This document shows positions 24,653 through 36,021 of a stretch of 64,000 nt of DNA, in pieces. Location: NCBI GenBank assembly GCA_034670405.1, contig JAXDDX010000300.1, forward strand, positions 1 to 64,000, written 5' to 3'. Position numbers and translations under genes: made by a program. This DNA is from Hoplostethus atlanticus (Eukaryota; Chordata; Actinopteri; Trachichthyiformes; Trachichthyidae). Numbering within the stretch: the stretch's first letter is position 1; each line of letters begins with the position of its first letter. The notes beneath the pieces were generated by a model. The model saw only the letters and a list, made by a program, of their open reading frames with translations, did no database searches and had not been told where the DNA came from.

Positions 24653-24670
24653 TGGTGCCGTGACCCGGAT
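24653..24670 (+). other. Primer-binding site of Gypsy A
   Basis: TGGTGCCGTGACCCGGAT lies two bases after the LTR end. Its TGG start and position fit a tRNA primer site for minus-strand DNA synthesis. The tRNA used was not determined. Confidence 0.6.
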
Positions 24671-24861
24671 CAGCCGCTGCAGATCACCGAGGTCAAGCTG
24701 TGGGCAAGTGAGTGTATTGTGCCGTGGGCAGGAAGAATCTGAGGACTGTAGTGACTGTTGATAAAAGTGTGTTTTCCTTTTGCTTTTCTTAATCTGATTA
24801 TTGCTGATCGTTTACACACTGGGTTTATACAGTTAACTGTATTGATTGCATTTGAACTACA

Positions 24862-27560
24862 ATGGAGTTTACACCGGTCACCGGTATTGGGAGGGGTAGA
24901 GGGTTGATGCATGCATGTGACACAGACAGAGGGCAGGTTAGGCAGCTAGGCTTTGGCAGTCCAGATACGGATGATGCCACGCCTGTAGGGAAGCATAGGT
25001 CTTCCACACCCGTTACCACTAATGGTGACACCCTGGAGCAGTTTGCGACCTGCTAGGAGAGGTAGGGACCTAGATTGGTGAGTCTGTTGTTAGTCGTATA
25101 TTAGCCAGTCAAACACCTATCCCCGTAAGAAGTTACCCACCCCCCATAACTCTCCTGCCATTAGAGCCTCTACCCTCCGCACTTGATATGTCTCAAATTA
25201 ACGTTGTGGTGAAGGCAGATGCCAAGGAACCATCGATGTATAGACCGACAAACACACAGTCCAAGAGTGGATAGATGTGATGGAGGTGTAGCTACGCAAA
25301 AGGAGCTGTCCTATTGCATAACAGGTGGATGAAGTCCTCAGCCCCCTCTTGGGCCATGCAAAGAACATCATCATGGTAGGACTGAAGAGTCGTTCTGACA
25401 AGGCCACACACCCTGAAGTAATATACGACTGTGGTGGACTGGGGGGAGGGAGGGTGGTAGGCTTAGGCTGGACTCAGCGGCTGCGGCCAATTAAGGCTGA
25501 GTGCAGCCGGGCCTTTTTAACCTGTGTGTGGATGTGTGAGGGAGAGGCACGCGCCAGTGTGAGAGGCTGGCAGCGTGGATGCAGGAGCCGGCAGCGATCA
25601 GGAGGATCGAGGGCCGGCGGACTGGAGGAGCGGAGAGCGAGCCAGCAGCAGCCGTGTCTGAGCGGGGTCCGCGGCTGGAGTGCCGGGACGGAGGCGAGGG
25701 CGCGAGCTGGAGAGGACGGACAAGCTGGCGACAACCGACAGAGGTCCCCGGGGGTGCAGTCGGGAGCCGCCTGCAAGAGCTGGTGACAGTCGGGTTTGGG
25801 GTGGGCCCCTGGAAGCCTGGCAGGCTGGCCGGCTTTGGGGTTCTGCGGCTGACCCGCCGGGGAGGACTGAGGTGCGTCGGCAGAGGGAAACGGCGCTACC
25901 AACTGCCGTCAACACCGGGGCCGGGTTTATTGATTGTGTTAATAAAACGGCCCTGCTGGCCACTTGACTCTCCTCACGCTTACGTGTCTCTGTCTGTCAC
26001 GAACCCCGGTACGGTGGCAACTTGCCACAGTGGTTCCCTGACTGGGAATCGACAGACAGGGACGTTGTCGCCGCGTCATCAGTTTCCAGAGGACGGCCAG
26101 CGACGACAACCAGCCTCCCTCAGCACCCCGCCCAGCATCACCTGGCCCCACCGACTCTGAGCCGTTCCGGGCGGGACCCTTCCTTGCCTTCTTCCTCGCT
26201 CTCAAATGGGGGGGAGGGAGGGGGGGAGTTGGCTTTGGCCGGACAACTCCCCGGCCTCAGTTTGGCGGACTGGGGGGAGGGAGGGTGGTAGGCTTAGGCT
26301 GGACTCAGCGGCTGCGGCCAATTAAGGCTGAGTGCAGCCGGGCCTTTTTAACCTGTGTGTGGATGTGTGAGGGAGATGGATGCGCCAGTGTGAGAGGCTA
26401 TCGGCGTGGATGCAGGAGCCGGCAGCGATCGGGAGGATCGAGGGCCGGCGGACTGGAGGAGCGGAGAGCGAGCCAGCAGCTGAGCGGGGTCCACGGCTGG
26501 AGTGCCGGGACGGAGGCGAGGGCGCGAGCTGGAGAGGACGGAGTGGGAGAGCGCGCGTCTCCCTCCGCGGCGACAACCGACGGAGGTCCCCGGGGGTGCA
26601 GTCGGGAGCCGCCTGCAAGAGCTGGTGACAGTCGGGGTTGGGGCGGGATGCCCCTGGAAGCCTGGCAGGCTGGCCGGCTTTGGGGTTCCGCGGCTGACCC
26701 GCCGGGGAGGACTGAGGTGCGTCGGTGGAGGGAGACGGCGTCAACATTATTGATGGTGTTAATAAAACGGCCCTGCTGGCCACTTGACTCTCCTCACACT
26801 TACGTGTCTCTGTCTGTCACGAACCCCGGTACGGTGGCAACTTGCCACAACAACATACTCAGAAGATACTTCAGTGACTGCCCTATGTCCAGCTTACCAT
26901 TAGCCGACTTCTATGCCACACAGCCAGATACAGGTGAGAGCCCAGTGGACTACTGGGTCCGCAGAAATTGCCATGATGTTCATCAGGAATTGCCTCAACT
27001 CTGACCTCTCCAGTGTGTTCAGATGTAAGCCCATCAGCAAATGGTCAGCCATGGAAGTCCAAGAGGCCATCGATGAACACCAGAGGGAATATCGGACAAG
27101 GAGGAGGCCCACTAAAGCAGAGAGAGTCAGCGTAGGGACAGCAGGATTTGTCCACTTTTAGAGAAAGTTAGGAACAGAGGCAAGCAGTTAGTAATAACCA
27201 CAGTATCATCATTACACCGATAAAGGGAACAAATACTTTTACAGAACAGACACCTGCAACCCTGTGGCGGAGGAGCTGACTATGATGAGAGCCGGTATTC
27301 AAGAACCCCCCGCAGTCACTGTTTCAGAGGCAGGAGCATTAGAGCGAGTACTGAGCATGTTGGAAGGTGTCCTGGCCAGAACATGTTCACCAGTCCAACA
27401 GCCAACCCAATGGACACGCCCCACTTCCTGCCGTGTATGTGGTGAGAAGACACTGCATGAGGGAGAAGAGATGATTCGGATGCCTGGAACTTGGCCACCT
27501 GAAGAGGGACTGTACAAGTGCCATGCCACACCAGATTCTTGTTGGGATCGAGGGGTAGGG
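24862..27560 (+). pseudogene. Gypsy A gag, interrupted
   Basis: The likely start is the ATG at 24862 (MEFTPVTGIGRGRG). The capsid region includes ATHPEVIY just before 25430 and continues after the small LTR insertion with ILRRYFSDCP and LADFYATQPDTGESPVDYWV at about 26860-26960, a pattern found in fish Gypsy gag proteins. Near 27430-27530 a zinc-knuckle-like CRVCGEK and, in another frame, CLELGHLKRDC are visible. Stops at 25056 and 27002 and several frame changes destroy it. Gag would form the particle that packages element RNA. Confidence 0.75.
25430..26849 (+). mobile_element. Small non-autonomous LTR retrotransposon (TRIM-like)
   Basis: Two LTRs, 25430-26029 (600 bp) and 26261-26849 (589 bp), share TGTGGTGGACTGGGG-type starts and ACTTGCCACA ends. 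The internal region is only 231 bp and has no gag or pol. A primer-binding-site-like TGGTTCCCTGACTGGGAA follows the first LTR at 26031. Flanks ACGAC (25425-25429) and ACAAC (26850-26854) are the target duplication with one change, and the gag reading frame is restored when the element is removed. The LTRs are GC-rich and contain AATAAA near their 3' ends. Long open frames across the LTRs are not genes. Confidence 0.9.
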
Positions 27561-27705
27561 TGAAGTGTTAGGGCTACATGGCCCTCCAAACAGAGATTTT
27601 TCAGAGGCACACTCCAAAACGAGTGTTATGACAAATCTCTGACAATAATCTGCAAGATGGTGGCGAACGCTGCACAAGCAACAAAAGTAGTATTTTCTTC
27701 ATTAA

Positions 27706-29458
27706 AGGGGGGGTATTGTACTCATTTTGGGCTATTTAAACTGTTCCTGGGGGTCTTTACAAGACGTTTGTGAAGTCTATATCAAAAAAAATCCTAAAAC
27801 CAGCTTCTGTGGTATGTGTTTCAGTCTCTCATTTTCTCCATTGTAAAGAACAGGCTGTTTTGAGGGCGTGGAGGCATGAGGCGGCCAATCACAGCAGTGC
27901 TCATTACATACAACCTCCACGCAATCGCCTGGCGGAGGCGGAGAGCAGAGCGCTCATGCTGCTCAAGGTAAACAAATAAGCTTGATGCAGAAATCTACCA
28001 TAACCATGGCGGCCGCTCCAGAACCAACACTGAGACCGTACATGTTTGAGCCGGAGTCTGACCCAGAATGGGAAGAGGCAGCTGAGGCGGTTCCACTTAG
28101 TTTATCAACGATAACAATTCTGTGTAATATTGTACTTTCGTGCCTTGTGTTTGTGTATGTGGGTGTGTGAGCGACACTCTCTGCTGTAGCCGGTCTGTTT
28201 ATGGCTCATGTCTATGAGCTTATTGAATACAACTTGCAGACAAGCTAGGATTGACAATTTTGTTGAGCTAGTTAGCCAATATATTATTGGATGCAATCTA
28301 TTTGCATCCAAACAGCGCAGCGCAAACAATCAAACGCGATTGTACTAATGGTGGCTAAAGTTTACCGAGCCTGACACGTTCGACAGACTTATAAAACAAA
28401 CACTGGTCCCAACAAATAACTTAAAGATGAGTCCTGACTCCAACCAATAACTTTACTTTTACTTTACTTTACTTTTAATGACTCCAGCTTTAGTTTTCTT
28501 ACTTCTTCCACACCCAACACGCCCGTGGCTAGCCCCGCTAGCTCGTTAGCTAACCAGCAGTCGAATATACTAACCAGACTAATTTGGTAAATTAAATCAA
28601 AACATGGTGACACTTAGAGATTCCAATTTTGCAGATGGGTCACGTACCTTATGAATTGCTCCATCTTTAAGCTTCAATTTAGATGCTAATCCTGCCGTTG
28701 CTCAAGCAGTCTGAGGAGTGATCATCACACAGAAAAAACTGTAGCCGTTGCCGTTAAAAATAAAATTAATCCACTCTGTCCTGGCATTTTCGCATGTTGG
28801 GAGACTGCAGGGATCTATGTTGCTGCCTGCATCTACAAAATAATAACTGGAGAGTTGATATATCACCGTAGATATGTTGTTGTTTTAGCTTCACTCGTCG
28901 CAAAGTAATGGTGCATTCCAGTGTACTCGTCCAAATGTGATATGCGCCAATTCTATTCACTAATGGCGCTGTAGATGTTGATGTTGAGTTTAGATGCTTG
29001 TAACATTATGAGACTTGCCATACAAACATGGGTTTGCTGCGGGCGATTATGTTTTCCCGAGCAGATGCACTGGAACATATTTAGATTGGAAGTTAGGAAT
29101 ACCGACTCGGAATTATCGATTTCCGAGTACAATGGAATGCACCATAAGCAACGCCTTGCGGCGCTGCTGTGAGCTGCATTTTGAGACGAGGTAAATGGGA
29201 TTGGTTGTTCACCTGGGCATGGGCATGCTCTGAGAGGGGCTAGATTATGTTAAGAAGCGCCCGTTATGACGTCCAAAGGGGCTACTTTCTGAAACGGCCT
29301 GTTTTTCTCCTATCTTTGGCACCGTTTTTGGAAAAAGGAAAATACAGAAAAACGGGTTGACTTCCAGATTTCAAATTTTCTCAGCTACTTAGGTAAATGA
29401 TTTCCTGTGGAACATGTATAAGCGCCAGGAATAAGCCGTTTTCCATAATATGACCCCT
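27706..29458 (+). mobile_element. TTAA-site DNA transposon (Kolobok- or piggyBac-type)
   Basis: TTAA occurs at 27702-27705 and 29459-29462, directly outside ends that start AGGGG on each strand (AGGGGGGGTATTGT and, from the other side, AGGGGTCATATTATGG). TTAA duplications are made by Kolobok and piggyBac families; the AGGGG start favours Kolobok. A short frame at 28006-28170 begins MAAAPEPTLRPYMFEPESD and may be the N-terminus of an element protein. No transposase domain is recognisable, so the copy is probably non-autonomous. It contains a MITE at 28909-29144. Confidence 0.75.
28909..29144. mobile_element. Harbinger-type MITE
   Basis: Terminal inverted repeats TGGTGCATTCCA followed by GTGTACTCG (left) match the complement of the right end at 20 of 21 positions. 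TAA flanks it at 28906-28908 and 29145-29147, the 3-bp duplication of PIF/Harbinger elements. There is no coding sequence in its 236 bp. It is nested in the TTAA element. Confidence 0.75.
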
Positions 29459-29462
29459 TTAA

Positions 29463-29754
29463 TAAAGATTTAAAAATTATGATAACCCAATGGTTATCAT
29501 AATTTTTTACTTTATTATCTTAGTTTAATGTCGTTTCTATGTATTATAGACCTTTTCTTCAAGCATAACAAAAAATCGCGAGTATGCTGATCGTTACAAC
29601 ACTGTTTTAAGGCTGATTTGTGCATGACAGTCCCGCATTTTGACTTATTTCCATGTCACATTTCTCCCCTTTGATGGCATATGACGCCTGGAATATAACT
29701 AAAGTCCAGCAGCGAAGTTGCTGCACTTGTTACTGCTCCTCTAATATCAGTGCA
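29463..29754. other. Unassigned stretch with 16-bp hairpin
   Basis: Part of the Gypsy A interior by position, but no coding match. It starts with a perfect inverted repeat, arms 29472-29487 and 29492-29507, four-base loop CAAT. Confidence 0.5.
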
Positions 29755-31140
29755 AACTGGCAGGGTAGGAGCATGGGTTGCTAGCCTACAGAGCACCGCT
29801 TCTGGACAGCCGGAAGGGGGGCTATGTGAGACTGCTGTTCATTGACTATAGTTCAGCTTTCAATACCATAGTCCCCACCAGACTGGCTGGCAAGTTGATT
29901 GAGCTGGGACTGAACACCCCCCTGTGTGCCTGGATCCTGGACTTCCTGACCGCCAGGCCCCAGGTGGTCAGGGTGGGTAGACACACCTCCAACCCCCTCA
30001 CCCTGAACACAGGATCCCCCCAGGGTTGCGTCCTCAGCCCCCTATTGTACTCCCTGTACACACATGACTGTGTGGCCAGGTTCAGCTCCAACACCATCAT
30101 TAAGTTTGCGGATGACACAGTGGTGGTGGGCCTGATCTCCAACAACGACGAGAAGGCCTACCTGGAGGAAGTTGCTGATCTGTCACTCTGGTGCCAGGAC
30201 AACAGCCTCCTCCTGAATGTCACCAAAACTAAGGAGCTGATTGTGGACTTTAGGAGGACACAACAACAGAGGACGTACTCACCACTGGGGATTAATGGGA
30301 ATACTGTGGAGAGGGTGAGCAGGTATAAATACCTGGGAGTCAACATCACCGAAGATCTGACATGGTCCACACACACTGACACTCTGGTGAGAAAGGCGAG
30401 GCAGCGCCTTTACCACCTCAGGCAGCTGAGGAAATTCAAAGTCTCCCGGAGGATCCTTCAGTCCTTCTACTCTGGAGCTGTAGAGAGCATCCTGACAGGA
30501 AGCATCACTGCCTGGTTTGGCAGCAGCTCCGCTCAGGACAGGAAGGCTCTGCAGAGAGTAGTGCGTTCGGCCGAGCGCACTATTGGAATTACACTCCCCA
30601 CCCTGCAGGACTTGTACACCAGGAGGTGCAGAACCAGAGCCTGCAGGATCATGAAGGATCCTCACCACCCCAACAACGGACTGTTTCAGCTGCTGCGGTC
30701 AGGCAAGCGCCTCCGTAGTCACGCTGCCAAAACAGAGAGACTGAGACGGAGTTTCTTTCCTCAGGCCATCAGGACTGTGAACTCTGACCTCACCAGGGCC
30801 CCCACCAAGACCCACACACTGCCCCTCTTATGCACACACACACACTTAGGTAAAGACTACACATAATCTATAGTATATTACATTCATACAATTTCCCTTA
30901 CTACTATATTTTTCATTTCCAAAGTGCTCTTACTGTATATATTGTGTTGTTTTTTTTTAATATAAGAGCTCTTACTGTAATTACTGTAATACTGTAAATA
31001 TTGTGTTGTTTTTTTTATTGTAAATACTGTGTACTGTTGCCTTTTGCACATTCCCGTTGAGCATTGCCACTTTTCATTTCACTACACACCCCGTGTGTGT
31101 ATGTGACAAATAAAGTTCTTGAATCTTGAATCTTGAATCT
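29755..31140 (+). mobile_element. Rex1-like LINE, 5'-truncated
   Basis: This non-LTR retrotransposon fragment keeps two thirds of reverse transcriptase and its 3' end. The 3' end carries AATAAAG and ends in three tandem copies of TTGAATC, the short terminal repeat typical of this group. The 5' end is truncated, and about 14-20 codons are missing just before [11 protein letters not shown]. It inserted between gag and protease of Gypsy A. Confidence 0.9.
29778..30866 (+). CDS. LINE reverse transcriptase, C-terminal part, open
   Basis: A 362-codon uninterrupted frame, opened at a TTG rather than an ATG, so it is a truncated frame and not a complete gene. Motifs in order: [15 protein letters not shown] (about residues 19-33, first catalytic Asp), [17 protein letters not shown] (about 78-94), FADDTVVVG (30105 onward, about 110-118, catalytic Asp pair intact), then [14 protein letters not shown] and the conserved thumb and C-terminal region with VRSAERTIG and [14 protein letters not shown]. 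The product would copy element RNA at the target site. The absence of stops points to a young insertion compared with the surrounding Gypsy. The missing N-terminus and endonuclease make activity impossible. Confidence 0.85.
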   Translation: MLAYRAPLLDSRKGGYVRLLFIDYSSAFNTIVPTRLAGKLIELGLNTPLCAWILDFLTARPQVVRVGRHTSNPLTLNTGSPQGCVLSPLLYSLYTHDCVARFSSNTIIKFADDTVVVGLISNNDEKAYLEEVADLSLWCQDNSLLLNVTKTKELIVDFRRTQQQRTYSPLGINGNTVERVSRYKYLGVNITEDLTWSTHTDTLVRKARQRLYHLRQLRKFKVSRRILQSFYSGAVESILTGSITAWFGSSSAQDRKALQRVVRSAERTIGITLPTLQDLYTRRCRTRACRIMKDPHHPNNGLFQLLRSGKRLRSHAAKTERLRRSFFPQAIRTVNSDLTRAPTKTHTLPLLCTHTHLGKDYT

Positions 31141-31219
31141 ATTCTGTCATGAAGTGGCCTGGTAATGAAGCAGTGTTCTTTTTTATTTGATGACTTGTTT
31201 GATCAATTGATAGCGTGAA

Positions 31220-31975
31220 ACATATAAGTTGTGAATGAATTGCGAGCGTCCATGCTTTTCTATCTCCATTTGCCAGAACGTACACAGGCTTGAGAAGGCG
31301 GACAGTCTATTCTATGCCGACGCGCGGGTGAACGACCAAGTCGTATTGCAGGCCCTGCTTGACAGTGGTTCAATGGCTTGTACAATGAATGAAGACGCTG
31401 AAGAGGAACTCCGCAAAGCAGGGTTGCTACTAGAGTGCACTCAATCCAGCATTGATATTGTCTTGGTGGGATGTGGCGGTGTGCAAGTGCGGCCCAAGTG
31501 CATTTAGTTGAGTGTCTTTGGACAGGAAGTAAGCGTGCCCACACTAATCGTACCAGGCCAACGTGACCAAATGATAGAAGGCACTAATGTACTTAAACAC
31601 CTGCTGCGCCAATTCAAGCAAGACCCCAGCTACTGGTGTGTCATAAGCAAAGCTGACTCCTCTGGCGAGCTGAGCATTGAACAGTTCTTGCTCTCAGGCT
31701 TGACAAGATGGAAGGGCAACAAGATTCCAGACATCATCGGAACTGTGAAGCTCACCAGCGCTGTGACACTGATGCCCAGGCACGAGCATATAGTGTGGGG
31801 CAAGCTTCCTCATAATGCTCCTGTCTCTGAGGGAAGCGCCATATTAGTGGAGCCGTCAAAGTCTCAGTCACACAGGAAAAGCATCATGGTAGGAAGGACT
31901 GTAGCCTTGATGAGTGGTGACAGGTGGGTACCTGTAAAGATTGTGAACCCAAGTGACTAATCTGTAACACTGAGG
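31220..31975 (+). pseudogene. Gypsy A protease and pre-RT region
   Basis: The frame 31235-31507 carries ALLDSGSMACTMN, the D-S-G aspartic protease active site (Asp codon at 31361), with upstream residues DSLFYADARVNDQVVLQ typical of retropepsins. A stop at 31505 separates it from a second frame (31508-31960, 150 codons), which encodes the linker between protease and RT; it contains HEHIVWGKLP and SGDRWVPVKIVNPSD. The protease would cut Gag-Pol. Broken by the stop and by loss of linkage to gag. Confidence 0.8.
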
Positions 31976-32199
31976 AGGAACATGAAGCTAGCTGATGTTT
32001 CGCCATGTGTGGCACTAGAAGACTTTGAGTTCAATGTGGACCACACCCCTGGTGCAGAGTTAAAGGCACAGGGCCAAAGCATGAACAACACCGACCTCCT
32101 ACCCTTCAGGACAAGCTCAACAGTCTCGGGTTGGGTAAGATAGACGTCAACTCGTGTGAGGTGTCACCCTACTGGAAGGGCCAGCTGATGGAGCTCATG

Positions 32200-34349
32200 G
32201 TAGGGGGATCCCTCTCTGAGTAGCCCCTCCCAAGGTTTCTCCCAATTTTCCCAGTGAGGGTTTGTGGGAGTTTTTCCTTGTCCTCTGTGAGGGTCTAAGG
32301 CTGGGGGATGTCGTGTACTAACCATTTATTATTTTCACATGTTGGGCACTGTGAAGCCCTTAGAGACTGTAACGGTGATGTAGTGTGTTGAGCTTCGTTA
32401 TGAACGATGAGACTATTTGGTCAATTCTGAAAATTGACAATTATTGAAATTATTCTTAGTAATTAATATCTTATTAATTAACACTTGCGGGGCACCACCA
32501 GTTTACACTGGAATAGTCTCTTTATAGTGATATCAGTCTAATAATCAGAAGAAGTGAGCTCTAGATTTCAGTGATTTTCTACCTTCATGTCCAGGATATA
32601 TCAATGACACACAAAAGCCAGTTCTTTATAAATGCAAAGATTTTATTAACTATGTAAATAAAACACCAATAAAATGAATACATGTATACTAAACTAAAAC
32701 AGATAATGGCAATAAAACTGGCAAACAAGATAGCAAGATAAACAGTGGCAGAGGATATATCAAATAAGGTAGAAAGTTAAACAGTGGCAGAGGATATATC
32801 AAATAAAAGTGGCAAATGATATTGGGATCAAAGATGGCAAGGAAGTTTGCACCGACAAAACGACCTGAGCTGTAATGCGTCTAATTGCGGCAATGTGGCA
32901 ACAGCGAAAGATGGCTTGGAGGACAGCTGACAGTTTCCGGGAGACTTGGGACAGAAGGACAGAGAATAGTGGAGAGAGAGAGAATATTCTAACCTCACTT
33001 TCACAGTTCAACACTGCCTTTGCATCACCCGTGCATCAACAAGAAAGTTGGTTACCGTCTGGTTTGCAGGGTGTCAGCGGCGTCCTCGTCTCCGTGGTAA
33101 CCGTCGCGCAGTCGCAGTGGACAGGTAAACACACGCACGTGTTGGTCTGGACCAGTCGACGTCAGGAGGGCCGTTGTGGAGTGCGGTCCGGGGGCCGTTG
33201 TTTGTCGGAGTCGTCGTGCCAACAGTTCACCTCAGTGGATATAGAGGGATAGGGCGATGTGTTGACTCACGTCGTTCAGGAAGCAGAGTAGAGTAGCAGC
33301 TGGCTTCTGACGTGGTTTCGTAGTCTTCTGGATCAGGTGGAGTGAACTCAATCGGCCGTCTCGGCAAGATTCACTCTGGAGCTGGTCTGGTACTTGAGCT
33401 GAGAGAAGAGCTTTGAGCCAGGTTCAACTTAGTTACAGGACGGGCTGCGGGACGGGCTGCAGGACGGTTGAGTTGAGTTTCTTGATGTTCCTTGATGTTT
33501 CTTGATGTCTTTCCGCCTGAGTTTTTGCCCGTCCGCCTGTTGCAGGAGTTGTCCTCCTTTGTTCGTTCGAGTTCGTGAGATTTCGTGTGTGTTCTCTGTG
33601 TGTTCTGGGCTGAGCCCAAGGGTCAAGGGCTTTATGGTATGTCAGGAGTGGTAGGTGTTTCCCTCATTTGCATGCATCAGATTTACAACTTGATGACCGG
33701 TGATCACCATCCCCTAAACTGCATTTCCAGCTCAGGTTTGGAAAACATCATTTTTCTTGATCCTTTGGGGATGCAAGTGACATATTTAATCACCTAACAA
33801 CAAATGGGTTTGAATGACACCAAACATCACTGTCTTACCACAAAATACTGGCGAGTAAACCAAAAGTCCTGATAACACATTCTGTGTGCCTTGAATAACC
33901 AAGATACTACATTGGGGAGTAGGGTACATCATCTGCCACAGGATGTGAAGTTTAAATCTAATAAAACATATAAAGAAAGCACATTTTTGCAACACATTCC
34001 AGAGTTTCTTTGTTCTCTTATTCTGTGTCTCCCTTGGAAGGTAGATTAGGTACATTTCCCCGGCCCTTATCATCGGTCCCATCTCCTAATGGCACCAGAG
34101 CGGGCTAGTCGAACCTGCAAAGTGTTACTTTTGGCGGCTTTATGGGGGAAATCCAGCTTTTGCTGCAAAGGGGGTTCCTTGGCTTCCTGGGAGCACAGCA
34201 GGGGTCTTGACCTCATAGGAAGACCCTGGGAGAGGAATGTGTTAGTCTTTGGGTGTTGCTGTGGTCCGAAGAGGGGGGGAGGCTGATGTCTCCTGCATAC
34301 ACTACAGTGATTAAGGGCTATACAAATAAATGTGATTTGATTTGATTTG
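32200..34349 (+). mobile_element. L2 LINE 3' end, split by another insertion
   Basis: It starts GTAGGGGGATCCCTCTCTGA and ends in AAATAAATGTGATTTGATTTG, the 3' untranslated end of the L2 LINE also seen at 41722-41938 and, inverted, at 40325-40552. It interrupts the Gypsy pol frame between a MELM codon run and QRYEDVF. The insertion at 32379-34306 divides it; without that it is about 220 bp. No clear target duplication was found. Confidence 0.85.
32379..34306. mobile_element. Putative long solo LTR (1.93 kb)
   Basis: Ends are TGTAGTGTG... and ...ATACACTACA, an inverted TG/CA pair of 7-8 bp, with GTGA on both sides (32375-32378 and 34307-34310) as target duplication. Removing it restores the L2 tail exactly. 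There is no recognisable gag, pol or env. A solo LTR fits TG...CA ends and a 4-bp duplication; the length is unusual, and I cannot name the family. Alternatively it is an LTR-like fragment of an endogenous retrovirus. Confidence 0.6.
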
Positions 34350-35000
34350 ATACAAAGGTATGAAGATGTGTTTTCCAAGAACAAGCTGGACTGCGGCCAG
34401 GCCAAGGACTTCGTCCACAGAATCAGGCAGATGACCGCCCATTCCGACTACCATACCGCCGTGTTCCACCAGGCCTCGTATGGAAAAAGAATGGTGACCT
34501 ACGCATCTGTGTGGACTACCGGTGGCTTAATGCACGCACAGTGAAGGATGCTCATCCAGTACCCCACCAAGCTGATGCTTTAGGGGGAAATGCCATATTC
34601 AGTGCCATGGACTTGACGTTGGGGTTCTATAACATCCCCATGCACGAGGAAGACAAGGTTTACGGCCTTCACCATACCAGTAGGCCTCCATGAGTTCAAC
34701 AGACTACCGCAAGGCCTGGGTAACAGTCCGGCAAGCTTTATGCACCTCATGATGAATATCTTTGGAGACCAAAACTTCTTGACCTTGCTGTGCTACTTTG
34801 ACGACATATTAGTCTTTGTCCCAAATGAAGCAGAAGCCATCAAAAGACTTGAAATGGGTTTCAGTCAGCTGAGGAAACATGGACTGAAGTTGGCCCCAAA
34901 GAAGTGCCACCTCCTTCAATGAAGCGTCAAGTTTCTGGGTCATATCATTGACGAGACAGGAGTCTCCACCGACCCCGAGAAAGTGCAACCCATCACTGGC
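34349..35000 (+). pseudogene. Gypsy A reverse transcriptase
   Basis: The frames in order show RYEDVFSKNKLDCG, then VDYRWLNARTVKDAHPVP (about 34510-34565), AIFSAMDLTLGFYNIPMHEED (first catalytic Asp, about 34590-34650), RLPQGLGNSPASF (about 34705-34740, another frame) and YFDDILVF with the catalytic Asp pair (34794-34817). The enzyme makes DNA from element RNA. At least two frameshifts, near 34480 and 34680, and a stop at 34921 inactivate it. Confidence 0.9.
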
Positions 35001-35806
35001 ATGACAGAAGCGGATCTCATAATGGAGGATGGAGTCGCCCCTTCAGCGAGAAAGATCAAGTCTTTCCTCAGTATGGTGATGTACTATCAGAGGTTCATCC
35101 AAAACTGTTCCAGTATGGCAAAGCCTCTGTTCTCCTTGACTGCTGCTGCAACAGGTAAGACCAAGTTAAGGTGTGCCACACACTTCAAGAGGCTCAGCCC
35201 AAGTGACTGGACCCAAGAACAAAGTAATGCGTTCAACCAACTGAAAACTCTGTAGTGCTAGCTCATGACTTCAGTCGTCCATTTGTCCTCTCGACAGATG
35301 CCTCATTAGATGGACTGGGGCTGTAATCTCACAAGTCCCTGAAGGAGAGTAAAGCACGTCCCATCGCCTTTACAAGTAAATCGCTGATTCGTGCACAGTA
35401 CCCAGCCCATCATCTAGAGTTCCTCGCTCTCAAATGGTCCGTGTGCAATAAATTTAGCCATTGGCTGAAGGGACACTCTTACTGTCTGGACGGATAATAA
35501 TCCGATAATTTACATCCTCACCAAGCTGAAGCTGGATGCTTGTGAACAGCGGTGGGTGTCAAAGTTGGCACCATACAACTTCAGCATCCAGTATATCCCA
35601 GGCAGTAAGAATATTGTTGCAGACGCCCTGAGCAGGCAGCCGTTTGTGAAGACGCAAGTCAGCGAAAGACTCATGGCGGAGCCATATGGAGCCTTGCTCA
35701 ATAAAGCGCAACAGATCAGAGATGCCTCCATACAAAACGTCTTCCGGTTGAGCACGAACTGTCAAGAGGTAAAGCAGTATGAGTCCAAAGGCCGAAAGGA
35801 AGACTG
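35000..35806 (+). pseudogene. Gypsy A RNase H region
   Basis: After the RT connection (SFLSMVMYYQRFIQNCSSMA, 35061-35120) comes the RNase H-like DASLDGLG (near 35297), HHLEFLALKWSV and, near the end, WVSKLAPYNFSIQY with NIVADALSRQP (35610-35640), the signature that closes Gypsy RNase H. RNase H removes the RNA strand during copying. A stop and frameshifts between 35255 and 35550 break it. Confidence 0.85.
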
Positions 35807-36021
35807 ATTTCCTGGTTGACCCAAGATGTACAAAGGCTGACTCCACCAGGCCAAAGTGCATTACCTGTATTCTCCCTCAAAGAGCTCCAGGACAAGCAAC
35901 AGGAGGATGCTGCACTAGGAAAAGTCATCCATTATGTGACACGCGGTAGGAGACCATCCAGGAGAGAGTCAAAGAACCACTCAGAGCCCAGAAAACACTG
36001 AAGCAGTGGGACAAGCTTAAG

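Noticed and set aside
25474..26783. Long open frames (up to 239 codons) on both strands
   Set aside because: They lie across two near-identical GC-rich LTR copies and show the same peptides twice; high GC simply removes stop codons.
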